NCBI GenBank assembly: GCA_037952775.1
Contig: JBANAY010000004.1
Coordinates: 1,674,001-1,738,000, forward strand
Source: Clonostachys chloroleuca
Lineage: Eukaryota; Ascomycota; Sordariomycetes; Hypocreales; Bionectriaceae
Reading direction: 5' to 3'
DNA length: 64,000 bases
Under the pieces are notes generated by a model that worked only from the letters and a program-made list of their open reading frames with translations, made no database searches and was not told the DNA's origin. The translations under genes and the position numbers were made by a program. Of the stretch, positions 12,457-24,778 are shown one piece after another (position 1 is the stretch's first letter; each line of letters begins with the position of its first letter).

Positions 12457-15400
12457 CTACTCCTCGTCATCCGTGTCGGGAGGGTGGGGCGTGCCCTTGG
12501 GGCTGTTGAGCCACTCAATGTGGCGCAGACGTCTCCTGACCTCACGCTCCTTCAGCTCCTTCTTGGTCATCTTCTTCTTCTTCCGGGCCTTGAACTTCAT
12601 GTCGGTGTTGTCCTCGACACCCGAGTTGACGGCGGACGAGACGACCGAGTTGGCGGCAGTGCTCGCAGCGGTGCTGGTCACGCCGCTGCCGGGGCGGGAG
12701 TCCTCGAATCGGTCGAGGCTGACGGCGGCGTTGCCGCGCTGGGCGACGCGGCCGTCGTTGACGTGCCACTGCTCGGAGCAGAGGGCGCCCACGAACTCCT
12801 CGTTGTGAGAAATCAGGATGACACCACCCTTGAACTCGCGGATGGCAACAGCCAGGCCGCCGAGGGAGTCACGGTCCAAGAAGTTGGTAGGTTCGTCAAG
12901 CACGAGCAGATGGGGGTTGTTCCACATGGCACCGGCGATGACGACCTTGACCTTCTGGCCACCGGAGAGCGATCCGATCTCGTTGTGGTTGGCAATCTCG
13001 GGGTCGAGACCCAGGTCCTCAAAATGCTTGGAGATGACGGAGGGCTGGAGCTCACGGTAGCCCAGACCCTCACGGGAGGCTTCGTGGTCGTCGAATTCCT
13101 GGATAAGCTTGTCGAATCCGAGTTCGCTGAGGGTTTCGCGAGAGATCATTGTGTTGTGCTTTGGCATGAGACCGCGCCATTTGCTATTTCATTTAAGTTA
13201 GCACTTCTGCTCCGATATTGAACAACAGAATTTTGAAGGGGTCATGTCTTACACTTCATATTGGAAAGTCTTCTTGTACTTCTGACGACCAACAAGAGCC
13301 TCGACCTGTCGAGGGGATCTTCCATCCTTAAGATCAACAAACTTATCCATCTGCTCGCGATCGGCATCAGAGAGGGCACGGGTCTGCTTCATGTGAACTT
13401 CACGGTCATCACCGTGGGCGTAACGCCACTGAAGGTACTGGTTAGGTGTCTTCTCCAAATGCATCTCCACATGCTCAAGGGCGTGCTGCTTGATGTATCC
13501 GATACGGAGATTGGGGTGCTTCTCAACCTTGCCAGTGTTGGGGATCGTCTCGCCAGTGAGCAATTTGATGAGGGTAGATTTACCCGCACCGTTGGGTCCG
13601 ATAATGGCTACTCGGGATGACAGAGTAAGCTGGCACGAAACTTCATGAAGCGAGGGCTTTGGTGCGTTGGGGTATGTGAATGAGACGTTGGACATGCGGA
13701 TGATGGCTCTGGTCATCGATTTAACACCAGTCAAGATACCCGGGGGGGGAACTTGAACTGGGCATTGGCAGCTGTGAGCGTGTAGTAGCTCTTGGCCTCG
13801 GGCCTGACCTTGACAAAGGCGGCCAGGTTGCCCTTGTAGCAGGCCAGCTTCTTGTTAGGCTCGTAGTGGTAGATGTCAGTGGTGACATTGTCCAAGAAAC
13901 CCGAGTCGTGAGAAACTATCAAACTCGTAATATCAGGGTGAGTCTTGAGATAGTTCTCCAGCCAGGCAACATTGGCAACATCCAGATGGTTAGTAGGTTC
14001 GTCCAGGAGCAGGACATCAGCTCGTTGCAACATAGCTCGGGCCAGAGCGAGCTTCATCTTCCAACCACCGGAAAGGGAGCCAACCTTCTGAGCTTGGCGA
14101 CCCTCGGGGCCAGGGGTGAAACCGAATTCAGTCAAAACCTCGGAGATACGCTCGGTACCCTGGGTGGCGATCTCAGGGTCCTTTGACACGAATTCAAGAA
14201 TGCTGATTTCAGCATCTTCGCCCTGGTTGTGTTCCACGTAGCAGGTGCGGAGGACATCCTGAGGTGGGAAACCTTCAAGCTTGCCACCAGCAATACTCTT
14301 CATGAGAGTAGACTTTCCGGCACCGTTGCGACCGCAAAGACCATAGCGATGACCCTTGAGGAGACGCAGGTTTGTGTGGGAAAGCAGAAGCATACCTCCA
14401 TAGGCAAGAGAGAAGTCGGCATTGACGATCTCGATTTCTCCGTCATCTTCCTTCTCGGGCACACCATATTTACGAGCGTCCTCGTCAGCGTAGTATTGTT
14501 GAACGGCGTCAGCCACCTGTTGAGGCTCCTTGGCCAAAGACTCGAGGTAGGGAGCAATTCGGGCGGAGATGCGCTCGATGAAACGGTAATTAACATCGAT
14601 AGCAACCATCTCGGCGATATAAGGGCGGGCAACCTTGTAGAGATCGGCGCTGCCATCAAGCCCTTGGGCCTTCTTGATCTGCTCCTCGAGAATCTTCGAA
14701 ACGTCGTCACCAGTGGTTCGAGAAACAACATCCTTTTCGTCACCCATGGCCTTCTCCATAGTGGCAAGAGCCCGGTTGGCAAGCTCACGGACTTCAGGGA
14801 GGGAAGCTCGGTCACAGACACCCTTCACACCGGGGATCAACTTGGGGAGGAAAGTTCTGGCCTCAATAGGGTCGTGAACCAGCTTGGTAAGGTTTTCCAC
14901 GATGACAACGGTCTGCCGGAGAACTTCCTGGGAGGTTGTGGGAGTGTTCAGCGATCGTTCAAGGAAAGGCGTAAGCAGGGCCAAAACAGGGGACGTGACA
15001 ATCGCCACGAAAGTAGTCTGAGACAAGGCGTGGATGGCCTTCTGGAGAGTCTGAGGGGATGGATGCTGCATGGTGTCGATAAGCAGAGGCAGGCGGGGGG
15101 CAACATCGTCGTTGGACAGAAGGGTGGTCAGCGAGTTCATGGTCTGAACAGCCTGCTTCTCAACCTCGGTCTTGAGGTCGTGCATTCCACCCTCCACAAT
15201 GGGGATGAGGCCAGCAAGTTTAGCACCCATAGCCTCGCGGAGCAAGTCCTTCTCGACGGCTTCCTCCTTGGTGCCACCGAGAGACAGCTTGGCCTTGTCG
15301 GCCATCTTCTGGAGCAGCTTGTAGGCTCCGACAGTGCCTTGCCATTTTCCAGTCTTCTTGGAAAGATATTCGGTCAAGGCAGGGAGCAGGCCGGCGACGA

Positions 15401-15836
15401 GAGCCTCGGCGCTCAGGTTGGAGAAGAGGGCATCGAGTCCGTACTGTGCAGACTCACGGACCACAGACCCCTTATCGGCAAGGGCGTCGAGCGCACACTG
15501 CACCATGCCACCATCCTGAAGAAGGAGAACAACCTCGCTCAGCTTCTGCCTCTGGAGGAAGCGCTCGAAGACTGCACCCAGGAGGTTCTGGCTGCTCTCC
15601 CTCTTGAGGCCGCTCTTCTTATCAGCAGCCGCCTTCTTGATCTCAGCCAAGATGCCGTACTGGTTGAGGCCGGCAGCGCCGACCGAATTCAGCAACAGCT
15701 CACAGAGTCCATAGCTGGCGTCGACGGAAGCCGCAGAGGTTTGCGCCGTGAAAATCGTGTTTAGCAGCCCCGAGACAACCTCATGAGGTGGTGGAGGGGC
15801 TGCTTCGGTCGACGGCGGGGTCACTGGGTGAGGCAT
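12457..15836 (-). CDS. TEF3: Translation elongation factor 3 (EF-3), with an apparent one-base frameshift
   Basis: This is the fungus-specific ribosomal ATPase that helps release deacylated tRNA from the E site. In order it has N-terminal HEAT repeats, a first ABC domain (GRNGAGKST, LSGGWKMK, LLLDEPTNHLD) and a second ABC domain (GPNGAGKST, LSGGQKVK, LVLDEPTNFLD). The second domain carries a chromodomain-like insert near YEVKWRGL, and the C-terminus is basic and rich in K/R. A 69-bp intron removes 13252-13184. The reading breaks near 13742-13749: at a run of eight C (minus strand) frame 0 stops, while the conserved FPPPGILTGV block continues in the frame reached by one added base. With that base the product is about 1,103 aa, in family range (yeast 1,044). 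EF-3 is normally essential, so an under-called homopolymer is the best explanation. The start at 15836 is the first ATG of the long frame. Confidence 0.95.
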
Positions 15837-16703
15837 CGTAGGCGGGGCGGACGGGCGGGAGATGACGATAGAGGGCTGTCGATTAGGAGTCGGATCTAAG
15901 TAAGTATCCGTGGAATAGACAAAGCGTACAGTAGCCCGGGCCTGCCGCCGATAAAGTGCACCCTGGTGGTGAGGGAGGTTGTGAGAAAGACAGAAAACAG
16001 GTTGGCGGGAGGCCCTGGGGGTGAGAAATAATTACCACTGTATTGAGCGGCGGTGCTCGCACCGAACAATGCCTGGGCCAGATGGAAATTTTTTTGGCTG
16101 TCGGGCTTATCAGAGGCTTATCGCGACTGACAAGGGGCTTATCCCTGTGAGACTTTGCATGTGCTTCCGTAATACTGACCGAGCCAACCAGATCCTCCCC
16201 AGTACCCACATGCTAGAACAAGCAGTTATGATGGAACCCAATCTCCCCGATCTCATATACTTTAATTCCCAGACAGCTTAACTTCACAGCGGAATTATAC
16301 CTTAATCTCAGCCAGACAACTATGCAAATAGCCCAAGCACACAGGTTGGATATACAGTATGAGACCCTGGCAGACGGGACAGGGCAGTCATAATTCGCCC
16401 AAAGTAAGTAATTTATATATATGTACAAAACAAGCAGTAAACCTTGGGACGATATGTATCCCATCCATTCTCCGGATGATAAACCCAGTACAAAGCCCAA
16501 TTAAAAATGAGACGAAAAAAATAAAAAACCATGGAGGGTATAATATAACAGCAAGAAAGTGCAGCATATATGATGTCCGCCGCAGCGCAGAAATGGAACC
16601 CGACAACGATGGCAGGTCGAATTGACGTGCATTCATTATACAGTAAACAAAAGTGAAGGGATGGCGCTAATATCAAGTTGATGCGACAATGATCCTCATT
16701 CTT
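15837..16703. other. EF-3 promoter region and 3' region of the DHHC gene
   Basis: No coding sequence is credible here. The right part is A/T-rich and is probably the 3' UTR of the minus-strand DHHC gene. The left part is upstream of EF-3 and carries three GATA-type hexamers (listed separately). Confidence 0.6.
16106..16143 (-). promoter_or_regulatory. Three phased GATAAG hexamers upstream of EF-3
   Basis: CTTATC (GATAAG on the EF-3 strand) occurs at 16106, 16117 and 16138. The spacings of 11 and 21 bp are close to one and two helical turns, so all three sites face the same side of the DNA. They lie 270-310 bp upstream of the EF-3 start codon. GATA factors bind this core in fungi; a role here is inferred. 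Confidence 0.4.
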
Positions 16704-18648
16704 TTATCGGTGGTGCTCTTCGCGGAGTGAAACAGGACCTTGGAAGCCACTTGCAGTCGGTGTTGACACAGTCTGCATCTCCACGCCGAGTGCACTCTCC
16801 TTGGGTCTCAGATCTCGCCTGATGCCCAGTCGTTGATCGCCGTCCTGGTATTTCGACTTGAAACGATAATAGGTTGGCGGCCGAGGTCGACATAAGACGG
16901 AAATTATGTTCTTCATGAAGTTGCCTTGCGAGAAGGCTCTGAAACGCTCCTTCTTCGCAAACTTGTGAGAATTCATGTATTCCCGTGTCGTCTCTCCTCG
17001 CGCCATGAGGAAGATATGGTAACCCATCAATGCGGCAGGGTAGAGCAGCTCAATGACTGCCAAGATAAGAAGGGCAAACGGCCCACGGAAGTGGTTAATG
17101 GCCTGGCCGAATGATATTCCCTCCTCCTTCCTGTAAACAAGAATCTGAACCAAGCTGGTAGCGATGATGTAGAAGGCAACGAGAGTACCCGAAGTTACAA
17201 AGGCAAAGAAATAACGGTAGTTGCGTTTACCAACGCAGTTGTTAAGCCAAACGCAGTGATGGTCATGGCCCTCAACGCAGTTGTCGCACAATCGGCAGTG
17301 GTGTCCTCGAGGTGGTCGCCAGATGTTGCACGTCCTGCAGTGCTTAACTGGGACCTCCATGGCAGCGGTTTGGGACTCGGCGGACTTGACCAGAACCCAA
17401 TCATTTGTTCGGGGTCCAATCTGTAAGGGGTCCTGATCGTCTATATCCGGGAAACGATGAACGTTCCGTGGAAGGATCTATTGAAGTTAGCATCGGCAAA
17501 CGTGACAGTCACAAATTAGTAGCACGTACCCCAGGATCTGACACAGATGCGTGAAGGAAAGAGGAAAAGCAAATGAAAGCGAGGTAGGCAAATACGATGG
17601 GAACAGCCGGCGAAATATTGTGCCACAGCCAAGGTGCCTCAAATCCAAAGAACAGGCCACACGGCAGGACAATAAACATTCCTGTTCCGATATTCACGGG
17701 TCTTCCAATAGTATTCTGCCATCTGCCTCCAAGCCAAAATCTTGTGTTGCCCTCAAAATATTGATACACTCGGCCGAGATTCGATGCTTGCCGTTGTGTA
17801 GCAGGGTCTTGGTTTGGCTGACCTCGAGAGCCTATTGGGTTAAGTTTGGGAGATGATGCACCAGAAGACAGTTTTTCTGCGCCCTCTGTGCTTCTATTTC
17901 GGCCGTGCCCAGTGCTACTCCTTCCAGGCATCAAAAAGCTTGAGCGGAAGGATCTAGGAGTCTTGACGGGGGTTGGCATATTCTTTTCCATCTCCTCATA
18001 ATTCTTAAGGGCGTGAACACTGGTATTGATTCGGTGTGGCTCCGGGGTCTTCCGCAGAGGCCGGACACTATCCGACAAGCTCCCTCCTGCGTAGTGGCCA
18101 TTCGAAGGACTTGTGTTTGCTGTTACTCTGTCGTGCTCGGTGACTTCGGTCCCTCGAGATGGTGGGAGCTGGAGATTTTCGTCATCGTGGGGCGGGTGCT
18201 GAAGGCCGACAGGAGTGTGGATAGTTGCAGAGACCGGGGATGCATCCTGATGGATCACACTGCCACCAATATCGGTGGCACCATCATCAAAATCCCCGGG
18301 AATGTCAATCGGTGAGCCCATCGTAGTTGGTCGCGAAGTTGCGCCTCCTCTATGGGCTTGCAACTTCTGAGAGCTCATCGGGCGGAAAAAAGCGTTGGAC
18401 GTGAGGGAAGGTACGTGACTCCGGCTTGCTATACTCCGTGTGCGGCCGTCGCCCCTCACACTGGAAAGGGACGTCCGCTTCCATGACGCGACTGAGTCCC
18501 TGACGTTTGGCGATGTCGCTACTGACCCGGAAATGACTGATCCAGCCGCTGTCACTGCTGTTCCGGGTCGCGATGTTCCTTTGCCCATCGCAGACGTGCG
18601 GCCCTGGGCATCGTTTTCACTTCGGTCGTCGCTTATCCTTGAGGACAT
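16704..18648 (-). CDS. ERF2: DHHC palmitoyltransferase, Erf2-like
   Basis: Two exons (18648-17530 and 17477-16704), with a 52-bp intron splitting the conserved SDPG|ILPRN block, give 630 aa. The family attaches palmitate to cysteines of membrane proteins; yeast Erf2 acts on Ras at the ER. A long Ser/Thr/Pro-rich N-terminus precedes two membrane helices (about residues 320-365), a cysteine-rich domain with DHHC at about 445-448, and two further helices. The downstream GETTREYMNSHK fits the TTxE motif. The start at 18648 is the first ATG of the main frame, but the frame is open further upstream. A second frame (ATGs at about 18839 and 18731) would join it if one base were added in a G run near 18689, so the true N-terminus may be longer. 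Confidence 0.9.
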
Positions 18649-20066
18649 GGCACTAGGTGCTTCAGATCTGTTGGAAGGCGGGACAGGGAACCCCCACCGT
18701 CGTTGCCGGTGGGCGATGTTGACGGGGACATGGCGGAAGATTTCGAGGGTGGTGGTGCCTGGTGGTCTATGACATAGCCTTGATCGACAGATTCACGTTT
18801 CGGGTCCCGCAGCACAACGATCGACGGAGAAATTTCCAAGCCTCAAGCTGGAATCACACAGGGAATGTTTTATCAACAGCGTATCGTGTTGTCGGGGCGC
18901 TGGCAGAATATGGTGGTGAGTCCTCTCATCCAGGGGTCGGTGGCGTATAAGGTAAAAGGAATGGGGTGCGGTCGCGGAGGAGTCGGAAAGGGAAAAGGGT
19001 CGGGTTGGAAGAGAATGTCGCAGGTAGGGAGGAAAGAAGGTGTCGGGTACGTGCGTAGGGGCATAAAACCAAAGAGAGAATGAGACGCTGCGGAAAAAGA
19101 AAGAGAGCGAAGCCTTGTGTGTGCGGTGTAGGTTCCAAGTCCAAGGGAGGCAGTAGCGCCTGGGCCTGTGATGTTGCTTTTTTTCGTCCCCCCTCGCTGA
19201 CTGCGGTCGACTAACCGGGTCAATAGGACACTTTCGAGGAGCCAGTAGCTGATGAGCATGGGCAGCCGTCCCTGGCGCGACGGCTCACCAACCACAACGC
19301 CCAATACGACTGCCCCTGGCAGAGGACCTAATTAAGGCATCTTTCTCAATGCTACATCGCGATGCTACGTACTCCAACTTTACCTCCAATCACTCAATCA
19401 ATAGGCCTCGAACTGCCGCCTCTGGATTCCGAGTGGTGTATCATCGCGTGCCGCCCAAATGACGTTGGAGCGGTCGCAACCACCCACCCCATCTCCTGTC
19501 CCACAGACTCCCTGAGTGACACAGAGAACTTGCATAAACTCATATAATTGATACCTGACTCCTTAGTAAGGAGCAGAGAGTGCTTGCATGAGCTTGACGT
19601 CTGGATGCGTCCATGGCCAGGTACGTCAGGCCGATTCCCTAGTCGTTACTAGCCCAGAGCAATTTGACGTCCCTCAATACCTTGTTGGTTAGTATGTCTT
19701 AGAATTACAGCCAACAACTGCTGATCCTTATTAGGCCTTGCGATGTGACTGATTACTTTAGCAACGGGGAATCCCGCGACCGAGAGGGGCCACAGCCTAT
19801 CGATGCCTCAAATATTAGGCGACCAGAAAATGCTAAGCTCATTCAACCATGAAAAAAATAAAGAACGTCATGATGATGACTGAGCAATCACGTGAAGCGG
19901 CAGTCCCCATGTGCGCCGCATTGGCCAATGGCAGCTCGAGCAAAGATGGTGCTTCAGATCGATCATACGAGCCTCACCCGAAAGGAAGTGCCCCATTCCG
20001 GTCTCACCCATTGACTTCCTCTCCTTCGCATCACGCTACGGACAAAGCAAACAAACAACTCTCACA
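18649..20066. other. Intergenic region upstream of the DHHC gene and of the small mitochondrial gene
   Basis: This is the divergent spacer between the DHHC gene (minus) and the gene at 20067 (plus). The first ~200 bp may encode extra N-terminal residues of the DHHC protein. About 18950-19200 is G/A-rich on the plus strand, that is, pyrimidine-rich on the DHHC strand as in a fungal leader. No other gene was recognised. Confidence 0.5.
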
Positions 20067-20634
20067 ATGGCCTCCCGCATCGTCTCTCGTCGTTTCCTCT
20101 CCACTACCGTGCGCCGCCTCCAAGAGCACGAGAAGCAGGAGCTCAAGAAGGAGGCCCGCCGCAACCCCGAGACCCTGGTGCGTCATAATGCCAAAAACCG
20201 CCGGCCCAGCTTCTCTTCATCATCCAGCTGGCCGACACCATTTTCCAAGCCTTCTGGACTAACAATTGACTTGCAGGTCCTCGGCGGTGTCATGGTCGCC
20301 GCTCTCGCCGGTGCTGGCTTCTACTTTGGTGCGGCAATCCCAAACTACTCGGCCCTTCTATTCCCGTCGAGAGGCCACCAGACTAACAGTTTCACTCACT
20401 GCAGGCCGCACTCCTACCTCCAGCACCTCTGAGTCCCCCGTCGGCATTGCCAAAGGCGGCATGCCCTGGGAGACCAACACCACTGGCAAGTACCAGTACC
20501 ACCCCGGTGGTGACGCCAGCCAGGCCCCCAAGGACGCTCCCTCCGCCCTCAACAGCGTCATCGTCCCCAACGTCACCCTCCCCGCGGAGCTCCACGAGAA
20601 GTTCAACAAGTTTGGCAAGGACGGTTACCCTTAA
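20067..20634 (+). CDS. Small mitochondrial single-pass membrane protein of unknown function
   Basis: Three exons (20067-20177, 20277-20328, 20405-20634) give 130 aa; introns are 99 and 76 bp. The N-terminus MASRIVSRRFLSTTVRR is a classic mitochondrial presequence: basic, Ser/Thr-rich and without acidic residues. A charged Glu/Lys helix follows. Then comes one hydrophobic segment (about residues 38-54, Gly/Ala-rich) and a Gly/Pro-rich tail ending in a conserved-looking LPAELHEKFNKFGKDGYP. The placement suggests an inner-membrane protein with its tail in the intermembrane space, but topology is inferred. I do not recognise a named family. The splice joins are supported because both introns keep frame and remove in-frame noise. 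Confidence 0.75.
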
Positions 20635-21097
20635 GCGGGTGAAGCTCGTTGCGGTCGTTTTTCCCACGGGCCAAGCCTGATGCCTTGGGGACTTGGAAAG
20701 CAGGAGGGTACTATCATCCCATGTAGATATATTGCTTTGTCAGAGAAACACTTGCCAGAGCTTGATTGCGGCGACGAAAATAATTCCTTGGAACTCGTAT
20801 GTGTTTTCTTGCATGGGTGTGAGAACGGCTGGTGATTGTAACATTACATATGCAGGATTACGTATTGCCTCGATGGTTGTATGTCGATACTACCACGCAT
20901 TTCGATCTAATTATCGATATACCTATAGGATATAGTGAATGACGAATAAGTCTGTTACAGAGAGGGGGGCCAAAGAATCCTCTGCCCAGTGAACCTGTTA
21001 GTTATCGTTTCTTCATTATATCATACTATGCAAACAAAGCATCCTTGGTAGAGCTTCTGTTGAAGGCACCCGCTGCGACCAAATCTACGTCCAGGCT
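20635..21097. other. Convergent 3' spacer
   Basis: This lies between the 3' ends of the small mitochondrial gene (plus) and phosphoserine phosphatase (minus). It is A/T-rich in the middle and no coding sequence was seen. Confidence 0.7.
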
Positions 21098-22518
21098 TTA
21101 TGCCGTGAGGGACTCTATCTCCTCCACCGTGAAACCAAACAGATACAGCAAATCCAGCAGGCTGTCTCCGTTGAGCCTGACATCCGCCTCCATCTGCACC
21201 CTCGGCTTCGCGTTCCAGGCCACACCAAGCCCAGCCTTTTCCAGCATGAGCAGGTCATTGGCTCCGTCACCGACAGCAATGACCTGCGACAGGTCGATGT
21301 TTTCCTTGGCCGCAATCTCAACAAGCAGATCCCGCTTGCGCTCCTTGCCCACGATCAAGCCCTTCGCCTCGCCCGTGAGCTTCCCATCCTCAATGACGAC
21401 CTCGTTTGCGTACGCATAGTCAAGTCCCAGCTCGCCAGCCAGCCAGCTGGTTAGGGGCAAGAAGCCACCAGAGAGTACGGCAATCTTGACCCCTAACCGT
21501 TTGAGAGCCCTGATCAGCTCCTTGACGCCATTGGTCACGTCCAGGACGGGGCGCAGGTCCTCGAAGATGGTGGCGGGGAGGCCCTTGAGAAGGCGGACAC
21601 GCTCGCGGAACGAAGCGTCAAATTCGAGCTCGCCCAGCATGGCCCGATGCGTGATCTCGGCCACGCGCTCTGCAAGGTTCGGCGGGTCCTTGATCGTCTC
21701 TGCCAAAAGATCAATGACCTCCTGGGTGATGAGGGTGCTGTCCATGTCGAAAACGACGAGGCGGGGGTGTCTCCGCCATACTGACTCGCGCTGGAGGTTA
21801 ACATCTACGTTCCACTCCTGTTCGAATCGATAGATCATTTCGTGTTTGCGCAGGTCATTGAGGGAGAGGTATGACGACAAGGGTGCTGGGGAGAAGGACA
21901 GCTCGACAACCCTTGGGTTCTCCTGGTTATCAAGGCACCTGTGAGACGAGTGAGGCTCATCAGCCTCGGGTGGCATAGGGAACGTCGACATGAGATGGAG
22001 GAAGGAAGTAATGCAGAGGGGCGAGATGTAGGAGCCATAGATGTGATCGAGCTGCTCTGATTCCTGAGTAGGCGGCTCGAGAGGGAAGGCGTCCATGTTG
22101 GTGGTCGGGGCCATGTTCGGGGGAGGGTCTCATTGCTCTCGGATGCGGAACCCTTGATGGGCGACTTGGGAACAGGGCTGGTCACTCCCTTGGGTTTCGA
22201 CTTGTAGATGAGCGTCGCGACGAGTCTATCGGCGCTTGCGCCCTTGGACGGGGTACAATTCGGGTGCGAGAAGCTGTAGTTCACCCCGCTATCGACAATC
22301 GTGGGAGGAGCATCCTCGGAGGGTACACCACGGAAGTGCTTTGGCGACGGCGCCTTGGAAGGAGAAAGGTCTTCAACCACGGTATCAATACCATGATGAG
22401 CGTCAAGTTGTCGGGTAGAACGGGTTTGCTGGTGATCACTTAGGTAGGAGCTGCTCCGCATCGAGCTAGTCATATGCGGTCGCGAGACAGACTGCTTGGA
22501 ATCATCGACGGAGGCCAT
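21098..22518 (-). CDS. SER2: Phosphoserine phosphatase (serine biosynthesis), N-terminal part out of frame by one base
   Basis: The enzyme hydrolyses O-phosphoserine to serine, the last step of the phosphorylated serine pathway. The main frame (22114-21098, 338 aa) carries a complete HAD phosphatase domain: VVFDMDSTLI with the two catalytic Asp, LSGGF, and GDGANDLLML. Before it lies an ACT-like regulatory region (DHIYGSYISPLCITSFLHL). A second frame, 22518 to about 22115, reads as a Ser/Pro-rich leader followed by RLVATLIYKSKPK, which resembles the first strand of that ACT region. The two frames would fuse if one base were added near 22127-22135 (C runs in GACCCTCCCCCG). No GT..AG intron fits, because a TGA sits directly upstream in the catalytic frame. 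Translation could instead begin at 22114, giving an enzyme with a shortened N-terminus. Confidence 0.88.
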
Positions 22519-24778
22519 CTTGGTGGTAGTGGTGGGGTAGGAGGAACAGGGAGATCATCCAAGATCTGATAATCTAGGCCTGCAGCGGGATGGAGCAGAT
22601 GGGATAGGCGTCAGGCTTGTCGCAGTTGCAGCAGTGCCAGTTCACGGGGCAGCGGGATCTGAAGCGCAAAATTTGTCACCGGCTGCTCGCGAGAAGCTGC
22701 ACAGCAACAGTCTAGTGAAGGAACCAAACCTGACGATCGCGATGGAAGAGCAGGAGCCCCGCATCAGCTCAGCGGTCGGTGCTTTTTGTTCGATTACCCC
22801 GCCAGCATGTGCCGTTCGAGCCCAATCAACACCCTAAGAAATATTTCTGAGGTCTCCGCAATTGGTCAGAATTGTATTCGCTGGGTCATGGCCAGGTACG
22901 ACCGTTTTTCGCATCTCTCACTGGTGCTCCAAGCGCTGCAACCGCGCCGTTTGCTCCGGAGTCAACCACCTTCTACTCTTGCTTCAATCTCAAATATCCA
23001 GGCGACTATGCGTGTCGACTTAGCTAGGTTAGAGAAGGCATCGGATAAGGCACTGAACATGGAGAAATGGCCCTGTCTTACCAATGTCTTCACATCATCA
23101 AGTTCTGATTGCATATATCTAAGAGCCTCGGGATATATGTACCTGAGTTCCACACAGGCAGGCCAGAATATCAGGTCGCATATTCGCACAAAGAAGGCTT
23201 TTAGCTGCCCTGGCAATAAGTTTTACCAATAACAGTAAAGCCACAAAGACAGGATATCGTCAGGAGATTCGGACAATTGTACGTGTAGCAGGGATTGGAT
23301 TTTGCTCGATTGCCACTACAAACCCAATGCAAGAGGGGAGGCAGGCAAAGAGGGCATCTCCATCGCAACGAGTGAACGCAAGTATACGTCAGCATTATAT
23401 GCAGCCATCAGCCTCCAGACCAAGCTCCATCGGCGGCATTGACGCTACAATGTGCCACTGGCGGATATAGGGTAGGGCTGTTTACAAGATGGCCCACTTT
23501 GCTGTTGTCATCGCACAGATGGAGGCACGTGGGGTGACAAATGCGAAGACACAGAATTCAATATTTCTCAGCAATGCTCATTGGCGCCCTTGTTCCGGAT
23601 ACAGGAGAAATAGCCTGCTGGGTGATTGTCAGCGAATCGAGTCCGGAGCAAGCCGGTCCTGATTAATATAAGATCTTTTCACTTTCCGCGGGCATTGCTC
23701 AGCGTTCCGGTGCTCGGCCCCGACGCCCGGATCACATCAGTACAGCCGGAAAACTGCAAATTTTGACGGTATAGAGCCACCGATCCGAAGGTGGGTACGC
23801 TCACAAAAGCGGGTTGTGACGTTGTGCCGTTTACATGCCCAAGACGCCAAACATTTCAGACACTGCTACGATGCTAATCATGCCACGTCCCGTGAACACG
23901 CCAGAAGTGTCCTCTCCTGGAGTGATAACTGTGTAGTATTCTGGAGACCGCCCTGTTAGAAGGCCTGATGAAGCGCCCGGCCACCAACTTCCGAAACGGA
24001 ACCTAGACCTCCAGATGCCATCGCCACCAGGAGTCTAACGGACTTAAGTAGAGAAGGCACTTCTGAGATGCCGAAGAAGATCGATCCGTCCTCTCCGAGA
24101 TCCACCGGGAGGTTTGACTCCCTGTTTCCCCAGCCCGATAGCCTTTCAACCTCCAGTCGTCGAAACTGGGGCAGGCAAAGTATTGAGTACTTGCTTGACG
24201 CTAGTGGCGTGGCGAGTCAGAAGTGTATTGTCTACCGAGGCCAGAGGCTTCGGCGTCCGGGACGAGCCAATCAGAGGCTCTGATCGGCCATCGCGAAAGG
24301 CATAGCGTGGATGTCGTGCTCGCATCATCAACTTCAACGACTTGCAGATTTGCCTATTGTTTCCTTCCCAGGATACCGGCAGCGATTGCGCCATAACCTC
24401 TGGCCCTACGATGGGCCACAGCATTAGGCATCTCATTTGTCTTTGCCCTTCCGTTAATAGAGTAATCAGGACCCTCGGCCCCATTAGTAAGGTCATCTGT
24501 AGTGTAGGCACTCACTTCCTTGGCAAAAGCCCGACTGGAGGTGTAATATTAACCCCTCCCGAGTCTGTTCACCATTCTTATTCCTTGATGCCCTTCATAA
24601 AACGCTTCCTTGGCCTCTGACATCAATACATCCCACCTTGATCTGTATGACAAAGAGTTAGTCACGACGGCATCTGAAGCATAAAGCATCATAAGACCCC
24701 TCCGGAAACAAACACACAACCGCCTTTCCGAACCTAGAACCTTACCAATAATACAAACCCCCAAAAACTTCATTCACA
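22519..24778. other. Intergenic region upstream of phosphoserine phosphatase and PAPS reductase
   Basis: A divergent promoter region of about 2.3 kb. Only short frames occur and none is convincing. A CCAATCA box lies near 24268, about 510 bp upstream of the PAPS reductase start. Nothing else was recognised. Confidence 0.5.

Noticed and set aside
14229..15764. A 511-codon plus-strand frame across EF-3
   Set aside because: It is the antisense shadow of the EF-3 coding sequence, caused by its biased codon use.
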